A DNA stretch of 64,000 nucleotides from NCBI GenBank assembly GCA_033032865.1, contig JAWHQI010000061.1, positions 372,001-436,000 of the forward strand. Reading direction: 5' to 3'. This document shows positions 11,376-21,718 of the stretch, one piece after another. How positions within the stretch are numbered: the stretch's first letter is position 1; the number at the start of each line of letters is the position of its first letter. Both the position numbers and the translations under genes were made by a program. Origin of the DNA: Dactylorhiza incarnata. Its lineage: Eukaryota; Streptophyta; Magnoliopsida; Asparagales; Orchidaceae. The notes beneath the pieces were generated by a model that did not search any database, was not told the origin of the DNA, and saw nothing but the letters and a program-made list of their open reading frames with translations.

Positions 11376-14082
11376 ATGGAGGACCTAAACAACAACAGTC
11401 TTGCTCCATCCGTGGATAGCAATGATGTTGATCCAAAAATTGACCCTAAAAGAAAAGCAAAGTCAAAGGATCCTGGATGGAAGTATGGGCATTGGCCCGA
11501 CATACAGGATAAAAATACAGTTAAATGTAATTTGTGTGATCGGTTGATTAAAGGTGGAATCAAACGGTTGAAACAACACTTGTGTGGCGGGTATGGTGAT
11601 GAATCAAAATGTATGAAGACTACTTCGGACATAGCAACTGAAATGTATGCAGCTCTAAATGACAAAAAAAAAGAACAAGGTCGATTTGAATGCTGCTGAT
11701 GATAATGAGAGTGAACAAGAAGTTGAGCTGTTAGGTTCACAATCACAAGTATCCCCGACATTATCTACAGCTAAATCTTCATTTGTCCCAAGTTCTGGGA
11801 CAGGTGCCAAAAAGAGAAAAGTAATCCACCTTCCACAAAAGAGAGGCCCTATGGATGCTCATGTGAGACGTGCACCTGAAGATGTTGTTGATGATAGGCG
11901 TGCTAAAGGACCTGCACAAACAACTATTGAGAGATGTTTTAGATCTCCTGAAGAGAAAAAGAGAGTTGATGGGTATGTTGCTGATTGGTTCTATGAATGT
12001 GGAATTCCATTCAATGCTGCAAAGGCACGAAGTTTTAAAATCATGCTTGAAGCAGTTGGACAATATGGGCCTGGTTATAAAGGCCCTAGTTATCATGATT
12101 TACGGGTTCCTTTGTTACTAAACACAAAAGAGAAAGTTAACGAGATGAAGACAAAATATCAAGCATATTGGAGGAGATACTGTTGCACTCTTATGTCAGA
12201 TGGTTGGACAGATAGGAGAGGGAGACATTTGATAAATTTCCTAGTCAACTGTCCAGAGGGAACTTATTTTATGGGTTCCGTAGATGCATCCGGTCATATT
12301 CAAGATGCTACAATGCTATCAGAGTTGCTTGATAGTAAGATTAGAGAGATTGGAACAGATTGCGTTGTCCAGGTAAATTGAACATAGTATTTCATGTTCA
12401 ATGGTTTACAACTCTAGAGTATAGATTATAGATATATACAAAGTTATGTACTTATGTTGCATACTTGTATGCAGGTAGTGACTGACAATGCCTCAAATTA
12501 CAAGGCAGCGGGTAGAATTTTAATGGAGAGAAGACCCACTCTATTCTGGACTCCTTGTGCAGCTCATTGCATTGATCTCATGCTAGAAGACATTGGAAAG
12601 CTTCGACAAAACAAAATGGTGATAAAAAAGGTAAGAATGATTACAAATTTCATCTACAGACACACTCGTTTACTTGATGCAGTAAGGAGTACAATAGGTG
12701 GTGATCTAGTGAGGCATTCAGTGACTAGATTTGCAACATCATTCCTTACTCTACAAAGTGTGCTTAAGCATGAGGAGAAGCTGAAATTATTCTTTGTCTC
12801 ACCTTCGTGGAATGCTGCTAATTTGGCAAAAACCGAAGCCGGAAAACAAGTTGTTGAAGTAATACTTTCAACTGTCTTTTGGAATGGAGTTAGAGATTGC
12901 CTCAAAGGAGGAAAGTCATTGATGGCTGTTTTGCGGTTAGTAGATGGAGATGAAAGACCAGCTATGCCTGAAGTTTATGTGGCAATGGAAGAGGCAAAAC
13001 AAAGGATCAAAGAACATTTTGATAATAAAGAAAGGTTATATAAAAAGATTATCGACATTATTGAAAATAGATGGACAAATCAAATGGAGCAAAAATTGTA
13101 TAGGGCGGCTTTGTTTTTAAATCCAAGCAAATATTTTGAATATGAGGAAAAACATAATGATGATGCTTGAAAATTTCAAGATGCTTTCAATGACGTTATT
13201 GCAAGACTAGTGCCCGATCAACACTTGCAAGACAAGATCGCAGAACAAGGCACTAACCATAAAGCATCGCGAAATAGTTTTGGAAAGCCTATGGCTATTA
13301 GGCAACGAACCACCTTAAATCCAAGTAAGTATTGATTACGTTCTTATATTTTCTTAAACTATATGTATGTTAATTGTTAACTAATTTATATTCGTCTTAA
13401 ATAAATAGTGGATTGGTGGGGTGCACATGGAGGACCGAATGTTGAACTTAAAAAGATAGCATTGCGCATACTTGGCTTATGTTGTTCCTCTTCTAGTTGT
13501 GAGCGCAACTGGAGTACTTTTGAGTTTGTAAGTATACAAATATTCAATAATCAATATACATATAAAATTAAAATTATTTACAAATATCTACTAAGTACTA
13601 AGTAGTAAGTACTAAGTATTACTAACTAGTTTGCAATTATGTTGTTTTAGATTCACACAAAGAAAAGGAATAGATTGGAGCATCAAAGGCTTAATGATCT
13701 TGTATACATCCAATACAATCGTCGTCTACAAGCACGATTTCAAGAAAGATGTGAAAATGGAAGAAATTACAACCCTTTAGTGCTTGATGAGCTAGATTGG
13801 AGTAATGAGTGGATGATAAACAAACCAGATGATACTCTAGTATTTGATGATGATGATCTCACATGGGAAGCTGTAAGGAGAGCTGTTGGAACCGGGGCTA
13901 GAAATTTACGAAGTGGAGCTAATCTTGAACTAATAGCTGAAGAGGATGAAGATTTAGATCACTTTGGAGTTGCAAATGATGATGAAGATCTTGTAGATAA
14001 TTATGGGCAAATGACAAGTGCCTCAAACCAACCCAGCACCTGCAATGCCAATAATGATTTACTAGATGATGATTCTAATTAA
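11376..14082 (+). pseudogene. hAT transposase gene, broken
   Basis: Exons 11376-12372, 12475-13324, 13409-13527 and 13651-14082 have GT-AG borders. Order of domains: a BED-type zinc finger (KYGHWPDIQ, then CNLCDRLIKGGIKRLKQHLC) in the first 70 residues; a DUF659-type catalytic core with CTLMSDGWTDRRGRHLINF and, after the intron, VVTDNASNYKAAGRIL and TPCAAHCIDLMLEDI; an insertion region; and the C-terminal dimerisation motif (DWWGAHGG, IALRILGLCCSSSSCERNWS). An acidic tail ends the protein. A frame change at the A-run near 11660-11670 separates the BED finger from the core, and TGA at 13168-13170 interrupts the third quarter. Apart from these breaks, length and motifs match plant hAT transposases. 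It lies about 220 bp downstream of the Ulp1 gene on the same strand. Confidence 0.88.
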
Positions 14083-14487
14083 TCTAAAAACAATGTTCAT
14101 TCATGAAATGTATTCTTGATATCAAGTTATTTGATATGTCAAGTTTGAAACTTGGGCTTGTTTATATTATATTTATGAAATGTATTCTTTTCTTTTGCTT
14201 TTCAATGTGTCAAACTTTAGATTTACGTGTTGCTGAATACTTAGTGAGCACTGACTTGGGCTTGTTGTGATTCATGTTGGGTGGCAGACTTGCAGTTTAA
14301 AAATACTGTGTTGGCTGAATGCTTGATATGTTGGGTTTGGACTTCTGTTCATTCATGAATGCTTGATATGTTGAGTACTGACTTGGGATGAATGCAGTTT
14401 AAAAATCTGTGTAGTTAATGCTATTGCTGAATGATGGTTCTCTACTGAATGATGGTTCTCTTTTGCCTAAAAAAAACTGGGACTATA
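14083..14487. other. 3' region of the hAT transposase gene
   Basis: Non-coding, AT-rich. The phrases 'gacttgggcttgt' and 'ttcattcatgaa(t/a)' recur. No RNA gene or separate element is visible. Confidence 0.4.
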
Positions 14488-14668
14488 GACAGCGGTTATT
14501 ATAATAACCGCTGTCTATTGTCTATAGTTAATATAGACAGCGGTTATTATAGTAACCGCTGTCTATAGTCACTTGACAGACACTATAGACAGCGGTTATT
14601 ATAATAACTGTTGTCTATAGTCACTTGACAGACACTATAGACAGCGGTTAGTATAATAACCGGTGTCT
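14488..14668. repeat. Right subterminal array of four palindromes
   Basis: Four palindromes with the same GACAGCGGTT...AACCGCTGTC arms as the left array, but with TATTATAATA-type centres. The spacer 'tatagtcacttgacagacacta' occurs twice, showing local duplication. The third and fourth have decayed arms (AACTGTTGTC, AACCGGTGTC). Confidence 0.85.
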
Positions 14669-14819
14669 ATATCTTCATTTGTTTTAAAAAAAAATTAATA
14701 TTGTCGCCTTGCATTTGCTCGCCTTGTTGTCGCCTAGGCGTCCGCCTTGTCGCCTAAGCGTCAAGGCGGTCGGGGCTCGCCTTGGTACGCCTTGACGCCA
14801 TGATAAGAATGTTCATGTC

Positions 14820-15770
14820 TGCTCAAGTAAGTCAAAGACATACTTCCGCTATGAAATATGAATCTCATATTTTGATCTGACTACCTCAATTCCCAGAAAA
14901 TATCCCAACTTTCCCAAAGCTTCCACTTCAAATTCACTAGCAAGTTTTATCTTTCGAGTATGGATCTATTCCAAGTCATTACCTGTAATCACCCTATCAT
15001 CAACATACACAATAAGGATAGTCACCTCCATTTCTTTCCGTCTGATGAATAGAGTGTGATCGTCATGACTTTGGGTATAGCCTAAAGAGGTCATGACTTT
15101 GTGAAATCTCCCAAGCTAAGCTTTGGGAGATAGTTTTAATCCATAAATAGCTTTTTCAATTTGCAAACCTTACCTTTTGAGCCACTAGGGACGAGACTAG
15201 GAGGCATTGACATATAAACTTCCTCTTCTAGCTCACTGTGAAAAAGATATTCTTGACATCCAACTATTGTAGATCCCACCCTTTACAAGCGGCACAGGAT
15301 AACAAGACACAAATTGAATTCATTTTTTCCATCGGAGCAAATGTCTCTTGGTAGTCAATACCATAAGTTTGAGAGTTCACCACCAATCGTGTCTTGAACC
15401 TTTCCACAATACCTTCGAAGTTCTGTTTTACCATGAAGATCCATCAACATTCAATCATCTTCTTGCCTTTAGGGAGATCGATCCATCGACATGCAACTAT
15501 CCTCACATGGTAGTCAATACCATAAGTTTGAGTGTATCCTCTCACCACCAATCGTGTCTTGAACCTTTCCACATGCCTTCGGAGTTCTGCTTTATAGTAA
15601 AGATCCATCGACATCCAACTATCTTCTTGCCTTTAGGGAAATCTACCAGGTCCCACGTATGGTTCTTTTCAAGAGACTTCATTTCCTCCATCATTGCCTT
15701 TGTCCATTTTGTGTGTCCAAATGTTTCCTACCATGTAACGAGAATAGAAACAGAGGATAGAGATGCGTCA
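14820..15770 (-). pseudogene. Copia A: reverse transcriptase
   Basis: This is the upstream part of the copia A polyprotein, separated from its C-terminus by the hAT element. On the minus strand the start is recognisable as HTKWTKAMMEEMKSLEKN followed by TWDLVDFPKGKK. Further on come EKAIYGLKLSPKA, a TAG stop, and the catalytic motif ILIVYVDDRVIT. Between them about 160 bp is duplicated in tandem: 'accataagtttgag' followed shortly by 'caccaccaatcgtgtcttg' occurs near 15360 and again near 15520. The duplication and several stops make this a dead copy. Confidence 0.82.
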
Positions 15771-16034
15771 AAGGCTATATGAGATGGGGTTAGAGAGGCA
15801 TATGAAATGTAGTTAGATAAAAGATGTTGAGTGGATGAGTAAATACCTTTTTAGAGAGTAATAGGTAACTCAATGGGCGCTGAAGACGAATCCAACATTG
15901 ACTCTGGTATTATGGAATGAGATTGAATGTTTGATTCTTTTCTTCTCCTAGTGTACACTTGCAACTCTTTTTTCCTTAGGAATGTCCACACTCTCTGATG
16001 TATGGTGGACTACGTGGGTGCGAGACTAACATGC
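15771..16034 (-). pseudogene. Copia A: degraded linker between integrase and reverse transcriptase
   Basis: By position this is the variable region between integrase and reverse transcriptase. No conserved motif is legible. It ends at the left target duplication of the inserted solo LTR. Confidence 0.4.
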
Positions 16035-16039
16035 AATCC

Positions 16040-17654
16040 TAAGTGAGGTGCGGGGAGGTAATTTTACTACCCTGCAATACTATATGCAACATATGCAAGA
16101 TCCGACGGTGAATTCAAGACATAATAATAAATGATTAAATCGCATGCATATAATCTAAAGCAAGGCAAAATTATTTCTTTAAGCAAAGCAAGGCTTGACT
16201 TTCCTCCGCGTGGAGGGAAAAAACAAGAGCGTGTGACGAATAATTCCTGCAAATCACAAAATATCCCAAGAGCAAACGACCACGATTCTTTCGATCCAAG
16301 CAAGTATGAAATCACATCATCATATATTAAAATTGAAGAAATTGTTTCATACCTTAGTTATTAAAGGCGCAAGGCGCACCAAGGCGCAAGACTCAAGGCG
16401 CAGGCGCGCGCCTGACGAAGGCAAGACGCAATCACATCCAATTTAAATAATTATCATTAAACATCAATTCATCTTCTTGATCAGATTCTTCGTCTATTCT
16501 ACTCATTAATCATTCATTACTATCATTTATATCTCTTAAAAAAATAAAATCAATGTGGTCACTAGGACCATATTTAAGCCTCGACGCTCGATTTTGTTTC
16601 ACAAACACTACATCATGCAAAATTATTGAATTCTTACGTTATTTCTTTCCTTATTTTGAAAAAGAAAAATTTATAGCAAAAATTACACCCAAGTGCGCCT
16701 TTTATTCTCCAAAGGCGCAAAAAAGGCGCACAAAGGCGCAATCATCTGAGCCTGGTGAGCCTGGAGCCTTAAGCGCGCCTGAGGCGCGCCTTTAACAACT
16801 TAGTTCCATACAACGATAAAACAAAACTCACAAAGTAGGGGGAGGCCGTAGCGTGGAGATCCGGTGATTCACAAATGCTTGGTGGCTGTCTGGGAGGAGG
16901 CAATTGCTGTACGGTACTGTGGTGGCTGGAAATAGGGTGTCGGGATGGGGGAATGGTTGAATCTTGGGATGATAAAGGGGATATGAGTGGGAGCTGTTTG
17001 GACAAGGATGTAGGCTGTTGGAATGTACGGATTTGGGCGTTCCTGGGGGTTTTTGGGTGGTAAATTTGTGGGCGGTGGCAAGGGGGTTGCGGGGCGGCCG
17101 CAGGGCAACAGATCAGAGTGGTTGTTGGTTGTTGCTGGGCGCGATTTGGAGGAGACAGCTAGGAGCGAAAAACAGGGAAAGAAGGGACAACAGGGCTGGC
17201 GGCAGATGGGGTGTTCGGCTGGGATTCTGGAAGAGTTAGGGGGCGTCTAGGGCTTGGGAGGGGGAAGATCAAGGTTATGAAGGGGGATACCATAGGGATG
17301 TAGAAAACCACCTAGGAGTTGCCACCTATGGCCTCACAGAGTCGTCACCGTGAGGGGATCGTCGGATTTCGGGAATAAGCTTCTCCAAAATCTACAATCA
17401 CTTTGATGGCTGCCACTACCCTCTTATTTATAATAGAACATGACTTAGGGCAATCATCTTGGGCGACTATGATTGGTCGTACACGATGGTAGTCCGATCT
17501 CACTAAATAAAACAAATACATGAGAAATATCGAAAAGTCAGCCCAGGCGCATCCACGGAGTCGGATCATTGATCCGGAAATGCTATATATGGCAAGTAGC
17601 CAATTGGCCCTGAACGGGCCCAAAACTCGTGCTCCATCGCAGGTCCGCGTCGCA
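16040..17654 (-). repeat. Solo LTR inserted in copia A
   Basis: AATCC flanks both sides (16035-16039 and 17655-17659). The interior resembles the LTR at 38063-39107: shared phrases include 'atccgacggtg', 'tttcctccgcgtggaggg', 'cctgcaaatcaca' and 'gcccaaa(a/g)ctc' at matching spacing. The inner end reads ...CGCGTCGCA; the other end begins TA rather than TG, presumably a point change. A MITE (16360-16798) is nested inside. A minus-strand TATA-like stretch (TATAAATAAG) lies near 17428. Confidence 0.62.
16360..16798. mobile_element. MITE with GGCGC-rich ends, nested in the solo LTR
   Basis: The inverted ends TTAAAGGCGC and GCGCCTTTAA are flanked by CTTAGTT (16353-16359 and 16799-16805). The first and last 80 bases are full of GGCGCA/GCGCCT repeats, and the AT-rich middle has no coding potential. 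Target-duplication length (7-8 bp) suggests a hAT-type origin. The style of the ends recalls the GGCG/CGCC-rich ends of the large hAT element at 7357-14811, but the terminal sequence is different. Confidence 0.6.
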
Positions 17655-17659
17655 AATCC

Positions 17660-18600
17660 CCATCACTCTTTCCCTGATTAGTAGTATTCAGGGTGTTGTA
17701 TAGAGGTGGAATAAGCAGAGGAAGAGTATGAGTACTCACTTCCAAATGTGATATAGAGCTCCCTGAATTGACGATGCATAATAAGATGTAGTTTTATAAA
17801 AAGTTACATCCATAAAGATAAAGATCTTCTTGCTAGGAGGAGGATAGCATTTGTACCCTTGTTGTGTAGGAGAGTATCCAATGAAGACACATCGTAGGGC
17901 ACGAGGATCAAGTTTTGTTCGAGCAATGTTATGGATGTGAATTACGCATAAACAACCAAAAACTCTAGGGGAAAGAGTCGTATGAGGAATACTCAATGTA
18001 CGTAGCGCGGTGCGACTACCAAGAAGACGGGAAGACATACAATTAACGAGATAAACATCAGTGAGAAGGGCATCACCCCAATAGTATTTTGGGAGAGACA
18101 TGGAAAATAATAAACATCTCGTCACCATCTTGGCTAATTTGGAATCAATATATTCACGACCACTATCACTGCAAAGAGTTTTAATGGTTGCATCAAATTG
18201 AGTAGAAATCATTTTGTGAAATTTTTGAGTGAGTAGAAAAACTTCACTCTTATTATGCATCAAATAAGTCCAAGTAGTGCGAGAATAACCATCAATGAAT
18301 GTTACAAACCAATGATAACCAAAGATAGATGCAATCAGACACGAGCCCCACACATCAGTATGAAAATGAACAGTACAAAGCACATAAATATGATGAAAAG
18401 AAATACACTTATGTTTAGCAAGTTCACAGACATCGCACATAAAAGTTTGAAACACAAAAAATGAAAAACTAGGAAATAAAGATTGCATAGTATTAGTAGA
18501 GGGATGACCCAAGTCCACACATTACACACTAACATGCTAAGAATATATACGATTTCGAAAGAAGATTCAATCCACAACCGTAAATCCAAAATCCACACAT
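17660..18600 (-). pseudogene. Copia A: integrase, internally deleted
   Basis: The minus strand encodes the copia integrase: the GAG-pre-integrase end (LGHPSTNTM), CDVCELAKHKC of the zinc-binding region, then HTDVWGS, FVTFIDGYSRTTWTYLM and LCSDSGREYI of the catalytic core. The segment that normally carries the third catalytic acid (Glu) is missing: EYIDSKL jumps to RCLLFSMSLPKYYWGDALL. The C-terminal part (VFGCLCVIHI, LDPRALRCVFIGYS, QQGYKCYPP) follows. Gag and the 5' LTR are absent beyond about 18600, so the element is truncated on that side. Confidence 0.85.
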
Positions 18601-18753
18601 TTTACAAGTTGACAGACCCAAAAAAAAGTGAAAGTGTAATGTGAAACTGTATAGAAATGATAAGATCTCTTAACCCCTCTTATTTCTCAACAGTATTCAA
18701 AGAAATTTCAAGAAACACCTAGAATAAGCAATTAGAGAAATGAATTAACATAC

Positions 18754-18916
18754 CGCTTGAGTATTGACGACTTGGCGCGAGAAAGAAGCTCGACGCCGTC
18801 GATTTCAATGGGAGAGCGCAACGGATAGGAGACGCCCAGTTCGAAGCATCGCAGGATTCGAAACCCTGGAATCTGCGCAGAAGATCTTGAGCCCGTCGTA
18901 AACTTGAAAATCTCAT
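18754..18916 (-). CDS. Possible first exon of a host gene with a mitochondrial presequence
   Basis: From ATG at 18916 the minus strand reads 54 codons and ends at a good donor (AGCG|GTATGTTAAT). The peptide begins MRFSSLRRAQDLLRRF and ends RQYSS: rich in Arg and Ser, without acidic residues in the first nine positions, and with a cleavage-like RQYSS. These are marks of plant mitochondrial presequences. The local GC content is well above the surroundings. No downstream exon can be found: the minus strand continues into truncated copia A within about 160 bp, so copia A may sit in the first intron or have destroyed the gene. I do not recognise the product. A foldback element occupies the sequence just upstream. 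Confidence 0.4.
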
Positions 18917-19186
18917 CGTCCACTTCCGGCGCGAGCGTCGGAGACGCTGCAACCTCGAGCTGAGAAAGACGGGAGCAAGGTTGCGGCAGACTGTCGGGGA
19001 TGGCCGTCGAGGAATGCTTTTCCAGAGAGAAACGGCAAAACCCGACGGTGAGTGGATATTTAAAAAAAAATGGAGTTTGAATTTTATTTAAAACAATAAT
19101 AGTAGAAAACTTGATTATTAAAATATTTAAAATTATCAAATATAATAAAATTGTTTTACTCTTAAACATAACATACATTATAATCT

Positions 19187-20208
19187 AGGCCAAATTGGTA
19201 GATTGGTCCCTAAACTCTTTCAACTTTATTAAATCAGTCCTAAATGTTTTTTTAATATGTTTTCAGTCCCTAAAATATCTGACATTTAGGAAATCAGTCC
19301 CCAACAACTAAATGACTAACATTTCTAACGGAAAAGTTTCATTTGGCTGCTTAGGATAGAGAAAATAACAATTTTTGAAAAAAAGAAAATCATTTGATGT
19401 TTATGATGCATCTTTTTTGAAAAATGATAAACTCAACAAATAGCAATAAAATATCAAATGATTAATGCACATCCACTTCATTATTTGTAAAATAGTTAAA
19501 CTGAAATTACTGAATGAACGTTATCTATATTTTAAAATAATTAATAGTAAGTCTGTATTATTTTTTAGGAGAATTTTTTGCGTCCGGGTCTTGGACCCAG
19601 GTCCGGGTCTCCGACTCAGGTCTGGGATTTTTTCAGATATCATTTTGTCCACGCGCAGTATCTTAGGGAGATATCTTAGATGCCCAAATAGTACAAATGC
19701 TGACATACACTTTTGCGCGTGGGCCCGGGCAGGCTTAGATGGCGGCACCTCATTAGCCCCGGACGGTCCGACCCGGACATAGGAATTTTGCATTTTTTAG
19801 AAATTTAATTATGCAAAATCATTCTTCATATTATATTTATATTTAAATTAATTATTTTCAGTTTTTATTTACTCTTTTCTAAAAATACCGCAAGATACAG
19901 TTAATTTCTAAATTAAAATGTTATTTTTTTGCTATTTGTTTAGTCTATCATTTTTCAAAAAATTTCTATCATAAATATCACATGATTTTTTTCTTTCAAA
20001 ATTTGTTATTTTCTCTATCCTAGTCATCTTAATTCCGTCAACCTAAGCAGCTAAATAAAATTTTCCGTTAGAAATGTTAGTCCTTTTGTTATCGGGGACT
20101 GATTTCCTAAATGAGAATATTTTAGGGGCTGAAAACATACTAAAAATTCTTTTGGGACTGATTTAATAAAGTTGGAAGAATTTGGGGACTGACATACCAA
20201 TTTTGCCT
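19187..20208. mobile_element. Foldback DNA element, about 1.0 kb
   Basis: The two ends are inverted repeats over roughly 200-300 bp with scattered mismatches: AGGCCAAATTGGTAGATTGG at the left against AGGCAAAATTGGTATGTCAG read inward from the right, continuing through 'tttattaaatcagtcc' and 'catttctaacggaaaa' and their complements. The flanks repeat TATAATCT (19179-19186; right copy at 20208-20215, which shares its first base with the element end as drawn), an 8-bp duplication (hAT- or MULE-like). The centre (about 19570-19790) is a GC-rich insert with its own inverted phrases (GTCCGGGTC and GACCCGGAC), perhaps a second nested element. No transposase is present. Confidence 0.7.
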
Positions 20209-20215
20209 ATAATCT

Positions 20216-21272
20216 ATTTCCAAAAAATTATAATAGTCCCCGTTCAATTAATTACTGCAAAATCATAAAATCTAAAACATTTTTAATAGAATTTTTATAC
20301 CTATTATGGTAGACTGTCATTAGGAATGTCAGCGATCTTTTTGAGAAACGTTTTTATTAGACACGTGGCGATATTTTTGAGGAATTATCATTAAATTCAT
20401 CAACTTTTAATTTGATTTTTTTAACAAAATTTGAAGAATGATGTATAAATATTTTCATTATATAATACGAACTCTCGATAAAAATAATTATTTCAAAAAA
20501 GAAAAAATCGTACCAGTGAAGAAAAATACGACTATAACAAAGTCTTTTTGTAATGTTTAATCATTTTGCCTTCAAAAGAAAACATCAGACCTGTTCTTTT
20601 AGAGGATTGTTCTTTAGCTATTCACACAACATTTTAATTTACTAATCTGCCCAGATGGAGCAATATTCACAAAACATTTTAATTTTTGATAGGTCAATAA
20701 CAAATTGGTCTGCAAGTAAATTTTACTAATCTGCCCATAGCGAAAATTGGGCTGCCTATAATAATCATCTTTTATGTTCCCATGTAAAAATATTTAACAT
20801 CATTTATTTACTTTTTGTCATTTTACAAGTTGCTCGATTATATCATCTCCATATAATTTACTTTTAATAGCCATCAACTCTAAAGTATTAATTTTAAATA
20901 AAAAATATTTATGCATAAATTATATATTATTTTCGATTAGATATTTATGTAAATTAAGATGTATATTTTAGAGAAAATAAATTACTATTGCAGAGATCAT
21001 ATATGCATGTACTTCAAAATCGATCAAGTATGCTCCTCTTTCAGAATTCAGACTATGAAGTGAAAAACAGGGCTCCGTTTCGCACCACAGCAACGGCGGT
21101 GAACGCTGTGATTATGAACTGTTATTCGTGAATGCTTGACCCCACAGTTCAAAACTAAGTTTTCTTTTCACGGTGGCGATTGCGCCATCAAATATGCATT
21201 TTATGACGGCGACATTTTTTGTCCAAACTAACACTCCAGGATTTTAGGCCTATTTTTTATATCCTAGTGTAG
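20216..21272. other. AT-rich spacer
   Basis: No gene recognised. The phrase 'acaaaacattttaattt' or 'acacaacattttaattt' with 'tactaatctgccca' occurs twice between 20630 and 20745, a small local duplication. Confidence 0.4.
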
Positions 21273-21280
21273 TTTTTTAA

Positions 21281-21710
21281 GGGTGCTGTTATAAGCAAAT
21301 CCTTTTTGGTTGCTAGCAAACCAATTTTTATGAGTTATTACGCGCCTTTTGAAAATACGCTTTGTACATCCATTTTTAGGAAAAGTGTTCAACACGAAAA
21401 TTGTAGATCTCGTCGAGATCTACAACTTTCGTGTTGAACACTTTTCCTAAAAATGCATGTACAAGGCGTATTTTCTTGTTATTTTCAAAAATTCACTATA
21501 GTTACGATCACGGCGATTTTAGGGCCTTGTGCGTGTATTTTTAGGAAAAGTGTTCAACACGAAAGTTGTAGATCTCGACGAGATCTACAATTTTCGTGTT
21601 GAACACTTTTCCTAAAAATGCATGTACAAAGCGTATTTTCAAAAGGCGCGTAATAACTCATGGAAATTGGTTTGCTAGCAACCAAAAGGGGTTTGCTTAT
21701 AACAGCACCC
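21281..21710. mobile_element. Foldback MITE, 430 bp, with internal palindromes
   Basis: Ends are inverted copies of GGGTGCTGTTATAAGCAAA, flanked by an exact 8-bp duplication TTTTTTAA (21273-21280 and 21711-21718). Each half contains a palindrome centred on GTAGATCTCG/CGAGATCTAC with 'ggaaaagtgttcaacacgaa' arms, so the element can fold both as a whole and within each half. No coding capacity. Confidence 0.78.
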
Positions 21711-21718
21711 TTTTTTAA

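Larger units (their letters stand above)
7357..14811 (+). mobile_element. hAT-superfamily DNA transposon, 7455 bp, with an extra Ulp1 gene
   Basis: The terminal inverted repeat CATTCTTATCATGGCGTC (7357-7374, reverse complement at 14794-14811) is perfect over 18 bp and is flanked by a perfect 8-bp duplication TTCATGTC (7349-7356 and 14812-14819). An 8-bp duplication is the hAT signature and agrees with the hAT transposase gene at 11376-14082. Inside the termini are GGCG/CGCC-rich palindromic sequence and then arrays of a 29-30-bp palindrome. Between the arrays lie two plus-strand genes: a Transposase_24-like/Ulp1 gene (8256-11157) and the hAT transposase. Both are broken by frameshift and nonsense changes, so this copy is not autonomous. 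It sits in the polyprotein of copia A and is therefore younger than that element. Confidence 0.88.

Noticed and set aside
18255..18464. Plus-strand ORF of 69 codons
   Set aside because: It is the antisense of the copia A integrase, which is clearly coding on the minus strand.
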